A stretch of DNA of 64,000 bases from Stutzerimonas stutzeri (GTDB lineage Bacteria > Pseudomonadota > Gammaproteobacteria > Pseudomonadales > Pseudomonadaceae): positions 682,001-746,000 of the forward strand of contig NZ_JAMOHZ010000001.1 in the NCBI RefSeq assembly GCF_024448715.1. The letters are read 5' to 3'. Below are positions 51,054 through 61,199 of the stretch, piece by piece; the first letter of the stretch is position 1; every line of letters begins with the position of its first letter. The notes under the pieces are model-generated. The model worked only from the letters and a program-made list of their open reading frames with translations. It was not told where the DNA came from and made no database searches. The position numbers and the translations under genes are program-made.

Positions 51054-51275
51054 ATGGCGAAGGTACAGAGACACTGCAAGCTAACCGACCGACTCATCAC
51101 CATCCAAGCCTCGGCGCCTATGCCTTATTGGGACGTCGACTCGGGTAGCGTCCACCATCTAATCGACCTGGCGTGCTTGCAAGAAGATACTTGCCAGCAC
51201 CGGTTCGACTCTAAGTGCGTCGCTCAAACCTGGCGCAATGCCAAAGACACTGCAAAAAAATCAGGCTCCGACTAG
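51054..51275 (+). CDS. Small hypothetical protein near the prophage right end
   Basis: 73 residues starting MAKVQRHCKLTDRLITIQAS, with cysteines at C8, C43, C48 and C56-type spacing that could bind a metal. No family recognised. It lies between the methylase and the terminal repeat cluster, so it is probably the last phage gene. Weak GGAG about 13 bases upstream. Confidence 0.5.
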   Translation: MAKVQRHCKLTDRLITIQASAPMPYWDVDSGSVHHLIDLACLQEDTCQHRFDSKCVAQTWRNAKDTAKKSGSD

Positions 51276-51281
51276 CCCCAA

Positions 51282-51357
51282 CTGTGCCAAATAGCGCGCA
51301 ACGCTGTGCCAAACAGCTCGCGCGCTTACACTAGCTTGGGACCAATCTGGGACCAGT
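51282..51357. repeat. Repeat cluster at the prophage right end
   Basis: Four short direct repeats of the form TGKGMCCAA: TGTGCCAAAT and TGTGCCAAAC (within 51282-51315), then TGGGACCAAT and TGGGACCAGT (51337-51357). CTGTGCCAAACA at 51304-51315 is the exact reverse complement of the left-end TGTTTGGCACAG at 14848. They are interpreted as transposase-binding sites of the right end. They could alternatively be arm sites left by a tyrosine integrase at the neighbouring tRNA gene. Confidence 0.5.
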
Positions 51358-51388
51358 TGTCTAGCCGTTTGCGTACCCCTGAAACGCC

Positions 51389-51413
51389 GAAGGCCCCGGA
51401 ATACGGGGCCTTC
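51389..51413. terminator. Terminator between the prophage and tRNA-Ser
   Basis: Perfect 10-base inverted repeat GAAGGCCCCG / CGGGGCCTTC with a 5-base loop, 12 bases from the tRNA 3' end. Most likely ends tRNA transcription (minus strand); it would also stop rightward readthrough. Confidence 0.75.
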
Positions 51414-51424
51414 ACATTGCGATA

Positions 51425-51514
51425 TGGCGGAGGAGGTGAGATTCGAACTCACGGAAGAGTTTCCCCTTCGACGGTTTTCAAGACCGTTGCATTCAACCGC
51501 TCTGCCACTCCTCC
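51425..51514 (-). tRNA. tRNA-Ser (anticodon UGA)
   Basis: Minus-strand cloverleaf: acceptor GGAGGAG/CTCCTCC, discriminator G, encoded CCA. Anticodon loop CTTGAAA, giving UGA. It has the long variable arm of class II serine tRNAs and a T-loop GTTCGAATC. Length 90 including CCA. Confidence 0.96.
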
Positions 51515-51567
51515 GCAGAGAGCGGGCGCAATAGTACCGGAACGAAACACACTGTCAAACTCTGTTA

Positions 51568-51596
51568 TTAGGTCGAAACAAAAGCTCTGCTATGAT
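51568..51596 (+). promoter_or_regulatory. Candidate promoter of yccA
   Basis: Extended -10 TGCTATGAT (TATGAT at 51591-51596) with a weak -35 TTAGGT 17 bases upstream. It lies between tRNA-Ser and yccA. Confidence 0.5.
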
Positions 51597-51644
51597 CCGA
51601 GGCAATTCACCTTAGGCTGAATTCATTTTTACAGGAGTATCGCC

Positions 51645-52313
51645 ATGCTCAAGCAACAGTATGCATCTACGCACACGCAGGTTGAACAACAGGAAGTTGG
51701 CCGCGTTCTGCGCAATACCTACGGCCTGCTGGCCATCACCCTGGGCTTCAGTGCCCTGGTCGCCTATATGGCGATGCAAGCCAACGCGGCCTACCCGAAC
51801 ATCTTCGTGGTATTGATCGGTTTCTACGGCCTGTTCTTTCTGACCGTCAAGCTGCGCAACTCGGCCTGGGGCTTGCTTTCCACCTTCGCGCTGACCGGTT
51901 TCATGGGTTACACGCTCGGTCCGATTCTTAATATGTATCTGGGCACCGCCAACGGCGGTGAGCTGATCGCTTCCGCACTGTCGATGACCGCCCTGGTGTT
52001 CTTCGGCCTGTCGGCGTTCGTGCTGATCACCCGCAAGGACATGAGCTTCCTCAGCGGCTTCATCACTGCCGGTTTCTTCGTCCTGCTGGGCGCTATGGTC
52101 GCTAGCTTCTTCTTCCAGATCAGCGGTCTTCAACTAGCGATCAGTGCCGGCTTCGTGCTGTTCTCCTCGGTCTGCATCCTCTACCAGACCAGCGCCATCA
52201 TTCATGGTGGCGAGCGCAACTACATCATGGCGACGATCGGTCTGTACGTTTCGCTGTACAACCTGTTCATTAGCCTGCTGCAGCTGATGGGCATCATGGG
52301 CGGCGACGACTGA
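51645..52313 (+). CDS. yccA: Bax inhibitor-1/YccA family membrane protein
   Basis: 222 residues, seven hydrophobic helices, AGGAG upstream. The family pattern includes [20 protein letters not shown] and the C-terminal [21 protein letters not shown]. coli YccA binds and modulates the FtsH protease; the wider family (TMBIM) forms pH-sensitive Ca2+ leak channels. Typically sits next to the tus genes in pseudomonads. Confidence 0.9.
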   Translation: MLKQQYASTHTQVEQQEVGRVLRNTYGLLAITLGFSALVAYMAMQANAAYPNIFVVLIGFYGLFFLTVKLRNSAWGLLSTFALTGFMGYTLGPILNMYLGTANGGELIASALSMTALVFFGLSAFVLITRKDMSFLSGFITAGFFVLLGAMVASFFFQISGLQLAISAGFVLFSSVCILYQTSAIIHGGERNYIMATIGLYVSLYNLFISLLQLMGIMGGDD

Positions 52314-52330
52314 TAGCCGCCCGTTGAATC

Positions 52331-52352
52331 AGCCCGCTTCAGCGGGCTTTTT
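52331..52352 (+). terminator. Rho-independent terminator after yccA
   Basis: AGCCCGC TTCA GCGGGCT hairpin followed by TTTTTCG, 17 bases past the yccA stop. Confidence 0.88.
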
Positions 52353-52401
52353 CGTTTTTGAAGCTGGCGTATCATGTCGACCAGTAATTCAACGGTGTCC
52401 C

Positions 52402-52794
52402 ATGAAGTTCGCTATCGCTCTGTTTTCACCTCCCCATTCCCCTGCTTCGCGGCGTGCGTTGCGCTTCGCTGAGGCGGTGCTTGCGGGCGGGCACGAGATT
52501 GTCCGGCTGTTTCTCTACCAGGACGGCGTGCACAGCGCCTCAGTCAATACCGTTACCGCGCAGGACGAGCTTGATGTTGCTGAACAATGGAACCATTTCG
52601 TCAACCTCAACGGGCTCGATGGCGTGGTCTGCATCGCAGCCGGCTTGCGCCGCGGCGTGCTGGACGACTCGGAGGCTAAACGTCACGGGCGGCCCGCGGC
52701 CAACCTGGCGCCTGGCTGGGAGCTTTCGGGTCTAGGTCAGCTGCACGAAGCGGCTCAGCACGCTGATCGCCTTGTCTGCTTTGGAGGCCACTGA
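52402..52794 (+). CDS. tusD: Sulfurtransferase TusD (DsrE-like)
   Basis: 130 residues from the ATG at 52402; the longer frame runs into the yccA terminator and is rejected. DsrE fold with the sulfur-carrying cysteine in DGVVCIAAGLRRGVL. It is part of the TusBCD complex that relays sulfur from TusA to TusE for 2-thiouridine at the wobble position of Lys, Glu and Gln tRNAs. First gene of tusDCBE. Confidence 0.92.
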   Translation: MKFAIALFSPPHSPASRRALRFAEAVLAGGHEIVRLFLYQDGVHSASVNTVTAQDELDVAEQWNHFVNLNGLDGVVCIAAGLRRGVLDDSEAKRHGRPAANLAPGWELSGLGQLHEAAQHADRLVCFGGH

Positions 52795-53153
52795 TGGCCC
52801 GCTCGATGCTGATCATAAGCCGCCAATCGCCTTGGTCAGGCCCCTCGGCTCGTGAGGCCCTGGATATTGCTCTCGCTGGCGGTGCGTTCGAATTGCCGCT
52901 GGGGTTGCTGTTTCTAGATGACGGCGTGCTCCAGCTAGCCCCGACGCAGCACGCGTCAAAACTGCAACAGAAAGATCTGACAGCGAACCTGCAGGCGCTA
53001 CCGATGTTTGGTGTCGATTCGTTATTCGCAGCCAGACGCAGTCTCAGCGAGCGCGGGCTGGACGAGGCCACCCTATCGTTGCCGGTTGAAGTGCTCGACG
53101 ACGCCAGCCTCAGCGCCCTTATCAATCGCTATGACCATGTGATCACGCTCTGA
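52794..53153 (+). CDS. tusC: Sulfurtransferase complex subunit TusC (DsrF-like)
   Basis: 119 residues, TGATG overlap with tusD. RQSPWSGPSAREALDIALAG and FLDDGVLQLAPTQ are typical of TusC/DsrF, a structural subunit of the TusBCD heterohexamer. Confidence 0.92.
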   Translation: MARSMLIISRQSPWSGPSAREALDIALAGGAFELPLGLLFLDDGVLQLAPTQHASKLQQKDLTANLQALPMFGVDSLFAARRSLSERGLDEATLSLPVEVLDDASLSALINRYDHVITL

Positions 53154-53455
53154 TGGCCACTTTGCACCTGCTTTCACACTCCCCTTTTTCAGACGGTCGC
53201 CTGTCTAGCTGCCTGCGCCTGCTTGCGACCGACGATGCGGTTTTGCTAAGCGGCGACGCCGTCTACGCCCTGCAGGGCGGCACAGCCCAACGTCACGCGC
53301 TGGAGCTGATGCCCGATAGCGTGGCGTTGTTAGCGCTGGAAGAAGACGTCACCGCACGCGGCCTCGGCAACCTGCCCGAGCGCCTGCAATTGGTCAGCTA
53401 TCCGGGTTTCGTCGAGCTGTGCTGTCGCTACGCACGGACCAATTCCTGGTTATGA
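53153..53455 (+). CDS. tusB: Sulfurtransferase complex subunit TusB (DsrH-like)
   Basis: 100 residues, TGATG overlap with tusC. MATLHLLSHSPFSDGRLSSC, LLSGDAVYAL and VELCCRYARTNSWL match DsrH/TusB. Confidence 0.92.
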   Translation: MATLHLLSHSPFSDGRLSSCLRLLATDDAVLLSGDAVYALQGGTAQRHALELMPDSVALLALEEDVTARGLGNLPERLQLVSYPGFVELCCRYARTNSWL

Positions 53456-53787
53456 GCGCATTGATCGTGAATGGCATGAGCATTGCCATCGATCAGGAAG
53501 GTTTTCTGGTCGATCTGGACGAGTGGACCGAGCCCGTCGCCGAAGCGCTTGCCTCGGCGGAGGGGCTCAGTCTTGAGGCCGAGCACTGGGAAGTCCTGCG
53601 GCTGCTTCGCGAGTTCTATCAGGAGTTTCAGCTATCCCCGGCAACGCGGCCATTGATCAAGTACACAGCCCTGAAACTCGGCCCGGAAAAGGGCAACAGC
53701 ATGCACCTGAACCGTTTATTCAAAGGCACCCCCGCCAAGCTTGCCGCAAAGCTGGCCGGCCTGCCGAAACCGAGCAACTGCATATGA
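53452..53787 (+). CDS. tusE: Sulfur relay protein TusE (DsrC family)
   Basis: 111 residues from the ATG overlapping the tusB stop. DQEGFLVDLDEWTEPVAEAL and the DsrC-type C-terminus with penultimate Cys in KPSNCI, the residue that accepts sulfur from TusBCD and hands it to MnmA. A second cysteine of dissimilatory DsrC is absent, as expected for TusE. Confidence 0.93.
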   Translation: MSALIVNGMSIAIDQEGFLVDLDEWTEPVAEALASAEGLSLEAEHWEVLRLLREFYQEFQLSPATRPLIKYTALKLGPEKGNSMHLNRLFKGTPAKLAAKLAGLPKPSNCI

Positions 53788-54764
53788 GCCTAGTCACCCC
53801 TCCCGAACACCCGTTTGCCGTGTTCGTCCGCATTCTTGGCAAAGGCAAGCGCGGCGCCCGTGACCTCACCTGGGATGAGGCTCGCGAAGCCATGGGCATG
53901 TTGCTTGACGGCAAGGTCGAGGACACGCAGCTCGGTGCCTTCCTTATGCTGCTACGACACAAAGAAGAAAGCGCAGAGGAGCTTGCCGGCTTCACCGAGG
54001 CCGTCCGTGAGCGACTGCACGCACCGGCGATCGCCGTTGATATCGACTGGCCGACCTATGCCGGCAAGAAACGTCACTTGCCCTGGTATCTTCTTGCTGC
54101 GAAGTGCCTGGCGCAGAACGGGATTCGCATCCTGATGCACGGCGGCGGTGCGCATACGGCAGGACGGATGTACACCGAGCAGCAGCTGGATTTGCTCGGA
54201 ATCGCCCACTGCGAAGATTGGACTGCAGCCGCCGCAGCCCTGAACAGCACCAACCTTGCGTTTATGCCGCTCGGCGCCTGGATGCCCGGCCTGCAGCGAA
54301 TGATCGACCAACGCAACATCCTCGGCCTGCGCTCGCCAATTCATTCGCTGGCGCGCATTCTCAATCCGCAGGGTGCTCGCTGCGGCCTGCAGAGCATTTT
54401 CCATCCGGGTTATCAGGCCAATCACCGAGAAGCCAGCCGTCTGCTCGGCGATACGGCCATCGTCATCAAGGGTGAAGGCGGTGAGATCGAGGTCAACCCG
54501 GACGGTGTCGCGCACCTGTACGGAACCAGCGACGGCGAGGCCTGGGACGAGGACTGGCCAGCGCTCTCTCCACAGCGTCACGTCAAACCGGCGCAGCTTG
54601 ATCCACAGCATCTATTGGCCGTCTGGCAAGGCGCCGAGGACGCCTATGGCGAATTGGCGGTCGTGGCAACCATGGCGCTGGCGTTACGGGGGCTTGGCCA
54701 GTCGCGCGAGCCTGCATTCATACAGGCGCGGCAGTACTGGGCGCAGCGCAACCCATCGAACTGA
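53784..54764 (+). CDS. ybiB: Glycosyl transferase family protein YbiB (TrpD2-like DNA-binding protein)
   Basis: 326 residues, start overlapping tusE. The fold of anthranilate phosphoribosyltransferase is recognisable (AREAMGMLLDGKVEDTQLGA, LMHGGGAHTAGRMYTEQQLD, NPQGARCGLQSIFHPGYQAN). YbiB/TrpD2 proteins lack the biosynthetic activity and bind nucleic acids non-specifically; E. coli ybiB is LexA-linked. Operonic with tus in this group. Confidence 0.88.
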   Translation: MSLVTPPEHPFAVFVRILGKGKRGARDLTWDEAREAMGMLLDGKVEDTQLGAFLMLLRHKEESAEELAGFTEAVRERLHAPAIAVDIDWPTYAGKKRHLPWYLLAAKCLAQNGIRILMHGGGAHTAGRMYTEQQLDLLGIAHCEDWTAAAAALNSTNLAFMPLGAWMPGLQRMIDQRNILGLRSPIHSLARILNPQGARCGLQSIFHPGYQANHREASRLLGDTAIVIKGEGGEIEVNPDGVAHLYGTSDGEAWDEDWPALSPQRHVKPAQLDPQHLLAVWQGAEDAYGELAVVATMALALRGLGQSREPAFIQARQYWAQRNPSN

Positions 54765-54850
54765 GTGATGGGTTTGACCCGGGATTGCGACCCGTCCGTC
54801 GAACCTTGCCTCATAAACTGCCCCTAACTTAAAAGCGTGAGGAGGCAAAT

Positions 54851-55849
54851 ATGGGGCTCTTGGTCGATGGACAGTGGCAAGACCGCTGGTACGAAAACAG
54901 CAGTGACGGCGAATTCCAGCGTGAGCAGGCACAACGACGCGACTGGGTTACCCCGAACGGCGCACCTGGCCCGGATGGCCAACAAGCCGTCAAGGCGGAA
55001 GCCGGTCGCTATCACCTCTATGTGTCGCTCGCCTGCCCTTGGGCGCACCGCACCCTTATCTATCGCAAACTCAAGCAGCTCGATTCGTTGATCGATGTTT
55101 CGGTCGTCAGCTGGCTAATGGCGGAAGACGGCTGGACCTTCGATCAGCACACCGGATCAAGCGGTGATGCGCTGGACGGCCTGCGGTATCTGCACCAGCG
55201 CTACACCTCCGATGACGAGAGCTACACCGGTCGCGTGACGGTTCCGGTGCTCTGGGATCGACAGGAGCAACGCATCGTCAATAACGAGTCGGCAGAACTG
55301 ATCCGTATCTTCAACAGCGCATTCGACGGATTGACCGGCTCCAGGCTGGACCTGTACCCCGAGCCGCTGCGGGCCGAGATAGACAGCCTGAACGAGCGAA
55401 TCTATCCAGCAGTGAACAACGGCGTCTACCGTGCCGGTTTCGCCAGTACACAAAAAGCTTACGAAAAGGCGTTTGACGAAGTGTTCAGTGAGCTCGACCA
55501 GCTGGAACGGCGACTCGCAGAGAAGCGCTACCTGACGGGTGAATACCTGACCGAAGCGGACTGGCGACTATTCACCACGATGATCCGCTTCGACGCAGTG
55601 TATTACGGTCACTTCAAGTGCAACCTACGGAGAATCGAAGACTATCCGAACCTGTCGAACTGGCTGCGTGAGCTGTATCAATGGCCAGGGATCGCCGAAA
55701 CCGTCGACTTTACTCACGTCAAGAGCCATTACTACGCGAGCCATCGCCACATCAACACCAACGGCATCGTGCCCAAGGGGCCGCAGGTGGAGCTGAATCG
55801 CGCGCATGATCGCGAGCGGCTGCCTGCCAAAGGGATCTGGTCGCGCTGA
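54851..55849 (+). CDS. Glutathionyl-hydroquinone reductase (YqjG/Xi-class GST)
   Basis: 332 residues, GAGG upstream. Active-site motif SLACPWAHRT (catalytic Cys in CPWAHR) followed by the C-terminal helical GST domain with GFASTQKAYEKAFDEVFSEL and YLTGEYLTEADWRLFTTMIR. Family reduces glutathionyl-hydroquinones using glutathione. The upstream 86-base gap carries no obvious terminator. Confidence 0.92.
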   Translation: MGLLVDGQWQDRWYENSSDGEFQREQAQRRDWVTPNGAPGPDGQQAVKAEAGRYHLYVSLACPWAHRTLIYRKLKQLDSLIDVSVVSWLMAEDGWTFDQHTGSSGDALDGLRYLHQRYTSDDESYTGRVTVPVLWDRQEQRIVNNESAELIRIFNSAFDGLTGSRLDLYPEPLRAEIDSLNERIYPAVNNGVYRAGFASTQKAYEKAFDEVFSELDQLERRLAEKRYLTGEYLTEADWRLFTTMIRFDAVYYGHFKCNLRRIEDYPNLSNWLRELYQWPGIAETVDFTHVKSHYYASHRHINTNGIVPKGPQVELNRAHDRERLPAKGIWSR

Positions 55850-55881
55850 CACCTGTGAATGGCGGTTGATTGATAGCCGCT

Positions 55882-57279
55882 CTATTCGGCTTCGGGACTC
55901 CGACCCTCGAACCAGGCGAGCTTTTCGCGAAGCTGCACCACCTCGCCGACGATGATCAGGGTCGGCGCCTGAACCTGCTCGTTCGCAACCCGCTCGGCCA
56001 GATTGGCCAAGGTGCCGGTAAAGACTCTCTGGTTGCAGGTGGTGCCCTGCTGAATCAGCGCGGCGGGCGTATCGGCCTTGCGACCATGAGCGATCAACTG
56101 ATTGCAAATAACCGGCAACCCAACCAACCCCATGTAGAACACCAGGGTCTGACTTGGCGCCACCAGTTCCGGCCAGGGCAGATCGCAACTTCCATCCTTC
56201 AAATGACCAGTGACGAAACGAACCGACTGGGCATGATCACGATGCGTCAGCGGGATACCGGCATAGGCAGCGCAACCGCTGGCTGCTGTGATTCCGGGAA
56301 CGACCTGGAATGGAACGCCGTTGGCTGCAAGCTCTTCGATCTCCTCACCGCCACGACCGAAAATGAACGGGTCGCCACCTTTCAGGCGCAGCACCCGCTT
56401 GCCCTGCTTGGCCAGCGTCACCAGCAGTTGGTTAATCTGCTCCTGCGGTACCGCGTGATCGGCGCGCTGCTTGCCCACGTAAATCCGATCGGCATCGCGA
56501 CGGCATAGTTCAAGGATCGCCGGCGCAACCAGACGGTCGTACAGCACCACGTCGGCCTGCTGCATCAGGCGCAAGGCGCGAAAAGTCAGTAGGTCTGGGT
56601 CGCCAGGTCCTGCACCGACCAGATAGACCTCGCCCAGGCTCTTCGGCAAGGCGCCGGAGAGTTTTTCTTCCAATAACCGCTCCGCCTCATGCATCTGCCC
56701 TGACAGCGCCCGTTCGGCAATATTGCCTTGGAACACCTCCTCCCAGAACACCCGCCGCTGCTGCACATTTGGCAACTGCGCTTTGACCTGCCTACGAAAT
56801 CGCTTCGCCAAGCCGGCCAGTTGGCCATACACAGCGGGGATCCAGGTCTCGATACGAGCCCGCATCAACCGAGCCAAAACTGGCGCGTCACCTCCACTGG
56901 ATACCGCAACGATCAGCGGCGAACGATCAACAATTGCAGGAAAGATAACGGTGCAGAGATCGGGGGAATCCACCACATTGACCGGCATGCCGAGCGATTT
57001 CGCATCTTGCGACACCCGCGCATTCAATTGCTCGTCATCGGTGGCGGCAATGGTCAGCACGCAGCCGGAGAGATCGCTGGAAACATAGCCTCGAATCGCC
57101 ATCTCCCCGCCGCCTTGGGCAACCAGTTCGCTCAGCTGTGTCTCGATCTCTGGCGCAACCACCCGCAGCACCGCGCCGGCTTCGGATAACAAACGGGCTT
57201 TGCGCAGGGCAACTTCGCCACCGCCGACGACCAGTACCGTACGGCCCTTCAGATTGTGGAAAAGTGGCAGAAAATCCAT
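55882..57279 (-). CDS. cysG: Siroheme synthase CysG (trifunctional)
   Basis: 465 residues. N-terminal precorrin-2 dehydrogenase/ferrochelatase (NAD site [15 protein letters not shown], then [20 protein letters not shown]). C-terminal uroporphyrinogen-III methyltransferase ([52 protein letters not shown]). Makes siroheme for sulfite and nitrite reductases. Last gene of the minus-strand block; an unstructured 157-base gap separates it from serS. Confidence 0.95.
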   Translation of the reverse strand: MDFLPLFHNLKGRTVLVVGGGEVALRKARLLSEAGAVLRVVAPEIETQLSELVAQGGGEMAIRGYVSSDLSGCVLTIAATDDEQLNARVSQDAKSLGMPVNVVDSPDLCTVIFPAIVDRSPLIVAVSSGGDAPVLARLMRARIETWIPAVYGQLAGLAKRFRRQVKAQLPNVQQRRVFWEEVFQGNIAERALSGQMHEAERLLEEKLSGALPKSLGEVYLVGAGPGDPDLLTFRALRLMQQADVVLYDRLVAPAILELCRRDADRIYVGKQRADHAVPQEQINQLLVTLAKQGKRVLRLKGGDPFIFGRGGEEIEELAANGVPFQVVPGITAASGCAAYAGIPLTHRDHAQSVRFVTGHLKDGSCDLPWPELVAPSQTLVFYMGLVGLPVICNQLIAHGRKADTPAALIQQGTTCNQRVFTGTLANLAERVANEQVQAPTLIIVGEVVQLREKLAWFEGRSPEAE

Positions 57280-57436
57280 GAGCGAGTCCTGATGACAATT
57301 TGAGTGGAGCCATCTCAGCCACTACGGCAGAGATGGCCCCTGTCGAGAATCAAATTCTGGACGGGTCGTTCAGCACCGTCGAGCATTCTTCGCTGATGCC
57401 AGCTCGACCCGCTCCGGCAGCACGTTACCGACGGAA

Positions 57437-58768
<1,332 letters not shown>

Positions 58769-58789
58769 TTACTGCGATAGTGGTCAGGT

Positions 58790-59164
58790 TCATAACCTGC
58801 CGAGGCTCAACCCAGCCCAGGCGGCCAGCAGACCGCCGAGCATGCTGATGCCGATATAACCGAAGGCCGTTGCGAATTGTCCACTTTCCAGCAACCGTAA
58901 TCCGTCCAGGGAGAAACTGGAGAAAGTAGTCAGAGCCCCGAGGAAGCCGATAATCAGCCCGGCGCGCAGTTCGGGTGAAATGTCCGGGCGCGCAAGGAAC
59001 GTCGCGTATAGATAGCCGATCAACAGACAGCCGAACAGATTCACCGCCAAGGTCGCGAGGTAGAAATGCCTGGGCCAGTGCGCCGATACCCAGGTCGAGA
59101 CGCTAAAGCGAATCATCGTACCGACCACACCACCAGCCGCTACGGCAAGCGCCATCCGTATCAT
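58790..59164 (-). CDS. crcB: Fluoride ion channel CrcB (Fluc)
   Basis: 124 residues, four hydrophobic helices, with the Fluc signatures [12 protein letters not shown] near the start, [14 protein letters not shown] and [20 protein letters not shown]. Exports fluoride as a dual-topology dimer. Start overlaps the rarA stop by 4 bases. No fluoride riboswitch was recognised upstream; it is embedded in the operon. Confidence 0.94.
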   Translation of the reverse strand: MIRMALAVAAGGVVGTMIRFSVSTWVSAHWPRHFYLATLAVNLFGCLLIGYLYATFLARPDISPELRAGLIIGFLGALTTFSSFSLDGLRLLESGQFATAFGYIGISMLGGLLAAWAGLSLGRL

Positions 59165-60486
59165 GTCTTTCTCCGTTGCCGTGGGCTTTCCCGATCGAGG
59201 CGGGTCAGATGCTCGAGTTTGTCGCGAATCTTGCTTTCCAGTCCGCGCGGCACCGGATGGTAGTACTGACGCGGTGCCATCGCGTCAGGAAAATAGTCTT
59301 CACCGGCGGCATAAGCGTCGGGCTCGTCGTGGGCGTAACGGTATTCGTTGCCATAGCCCAATTCCTTCATCAGGCGGGTCGGTGCATTGCGCAGGTGTAG
59401 CGGCACCTCCTGCGAGCCGCTATCCCGAACATCGCGCATCGCGGCATTAAACGCGCTGTAAACCGCGTTGCTTTTCGGCGCGCAAGCGAGATAGACGATC
59501 GCCTGGGCAACGGCTAGCTCACCTTCCGGACTGCCCAGACGCTCCTGAACGTCCCAGGCGGATAAACACAGGCTCAGCGCGCGCGGATCGGCATTACCAA
59601 CCTCTTCGCTGGCCATGCGCACCACACGCCGCGCGATATACAGTGGATCGCAGCCGCCGTCGATCATCCGTGTGAACCAATACAGCGATGCATCGGGGTT
59701 CGAACCGCGAACCGATTTGTGTAATGCCGAAATCTGGTCGTAGAAAGCCTCTCCGCCCTTGTCGAAACGCCGGCGGCTGTCGCCCAATAGATCCTGAAGT
59801 AGCTCGACACTGATTTCGCCACCCTCTTCGGCCAGGTCAGAGGCATTCTCGAGGAGGTTCAGCAAACGTCGGCCATCGCCATCGGCGGCCGCCACCAGAA
59901 TCTGGAAGCTCTCTTCGGGCAGGCTCAGATGCAGGTCGCCGAGCCCTTTGGACTCGGTCAACGCACGGGCAACCAACTTGCGCAGCGCAGCCTCATCCAG
60001 GCTTTTGAGTACGTAAACCCGTGCCCGCGAGAGCAAAGCGTTGTTCAATTCGAAGGATGGATTTTCGGTGGTGGCACCGATGAAAATCAGCGTGCCGTCT
60101 TCGACATAAGGTAGAAACGCATCCTGCTGGGACTTATTGAAACGGTGTACCTCGTCCACGAACAGAATAGTGCGACGGCCGTACTGGGCCGCCTGCTGTT
60201 TCGCAATTTCCACCGCCTGGCGGATTTCCTTGACCCCAGCCAGCACCGCCGAGACGGTTTCGAAATGAGCATCGGAAACCTTCGCCAACAACCGCGCCAA
60301 CGTCGTCTTGCCTACACCTGGCGGTCCCCAGAACACCATTGAGTGTAACGCGCCCTGCTCCAACGCCTCGCGCAGCGGCTTGCCACGTGCCAGCAAATGC
60401 TCTTGTCCGACATACTCGTCGAGGCTGGCAGCTCGCAGTCGAGCGGCTAGCGGTTGAGCAACAGGATCGCGGCTGAACAGGTCCAT
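59161..60486 (-). CDS. rarA: Replication-associated recombination ATPase RarA (MgsA)
   Basis: 441 residues. AAA+ domain: [18 protein letters not shown] (Walker A), [20 protein letters not shown] (Walker B), [20 protein letters not shown] (sensor 1). C-terminal clamp-loader-like helical domain (DDGCDP-type [20 protein letters not shown]). Acts at stalled replication forks with SSB and RecA. Confidence 0.95.
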   Translation of the reverse strand: MDLFSRDPVAQPLAARLRAASLDEYVGQEHLLARGKPLREALEQGALHSMVFWGPPGVGKTTLARLLAKVSDAHFETVSAVLAGVKEIRQAVEIAKQQAAQYGRRTILFVDEVHRFNKSQQDAFLPYVEDGTLIFIGATTENPSFELNNALLSRARVYVLKSLDEAALRKLVARALTESKGLGDLHLSLPEESFQILVAAADGDGRRLLNLLENASDLAEEGGEISVELLQDLLGDSRRRFDKGGEAFYDQISALHKSVRGSNPDASLYWFTRMIDGGCDPLYIARRVVRMASEEVGNADPRALSLCLSAWDVQERLGSPEGELAVAQAIVYLACAPKSNAVYSAFNAAMRDVRDSGSQEVPLHLRNAPTRLMKELGYGNEYRYAHDEPDAYAAGEDYFPDAMAPRQYYHPVPRGLESKIRDKLEHLTRLDRESPRQRRKT

Positions 60487-60559
60487 TGAGGACGGCTACC
60501 TCTCATGCAAACGGCCTGCGGAAAGCAGGCCGTGTCGGTTGACGAAACGTCACTCGAAG

Positions 60560-61183
60560 TCACTCGGAGATGACATCAGTCCCTTCGGGGATTTCGAAGG
60601 TGAACAGGTCCGGCTTTAGCGGTTCGTTGAGCCTGACATTCTGAAACAGGATATTGGTGCGCTGGCCAACACCATCGATCATCTGCATGTCATTGATCAC
60701 ACCGCCGCGGAACGACAGGCGAAGGCTGTCGAACAATGTGTCCTTCGCTTTCGGCTTGAGGGTGAAATCAACCACTTCTCCCGCCTCCTGATGTGACACT
60801 TCGAAATTCTCGCTGATGGCCGAAACGTCCCCAGAGAGCAACAACGCCGGCGTATGGGTCAAACGTCGGTCCAGGGTCTGGATGGTCACTTGCTCCAGGT
60901 CCGGGTCATACAGCCAGACCTTCTTGCCGTCAGAAACCAGCAGTTGCTCCATGGGTTCATCGGTGTGCCAGCGAAACTTTCCTGGGCGCTGCAAAGCCAT
61001 CTCGCCGGAGGTTTCCTGCAGCTGGGTCCCGGTACCGTCGAGTGATAGCTGGGAAAAGCGGCCGGTCAGGGTTTCAGCTTTTTGCAGCAGCCCCGTAAGG
61101 CGCTCTGCAGAGGCTTGGTCGGCATGCGCAGGAACCAGCCAGAGCAGCAGAGCAGACGCGAATAGCAAGCGAATCAATTGCAT
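60560..61183 (-). CDS. lolA: Outer-membrane lipoprotein carrier protein LolA
   Basis: 207 residues with a Sec signal peptide ([16 protein letters not shown], cleavage about residue 21). LolA fold markers: [54 protein letters not shown]. Shuttles lipoproteins across the periplasm from LolCDE to LolB. Lies between ftsK and rarA, its standard pseudomonad location. Confidence 0.95.
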   Translation of the reverse strand: MQLIRLLFASALLLWLVPAHADQASAERLTGLLQKAETLTGRFSQLSLDGTGTQLQETSGEMALQRPGKFRWHTDEPMEQLLVSDGKKVWLYDPDLEQVTIQTLDRRLTHTPALLLSGDVSAISENFEVSHQEAGEVVDFTLKPKAKDTLFDSLRLSFRGGVINDMQMIDGVGQRTNILFQNVRLNEPLKPDLFTFEIPEGTDVISE

Positions 61184-61199
61184 GTAACCTCGATGCGAC

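Noticed and set aside
51282..51424. Attachment site of a tyrosine-integrase element at tRNA-Ser
   Set aside because: Repeats of this type would fit, but no integrase gene is present in the window and the tRNA 3' end is not duplicated. The Mu-type right end explains the 12-base match to 14848 better, though not conclusively.
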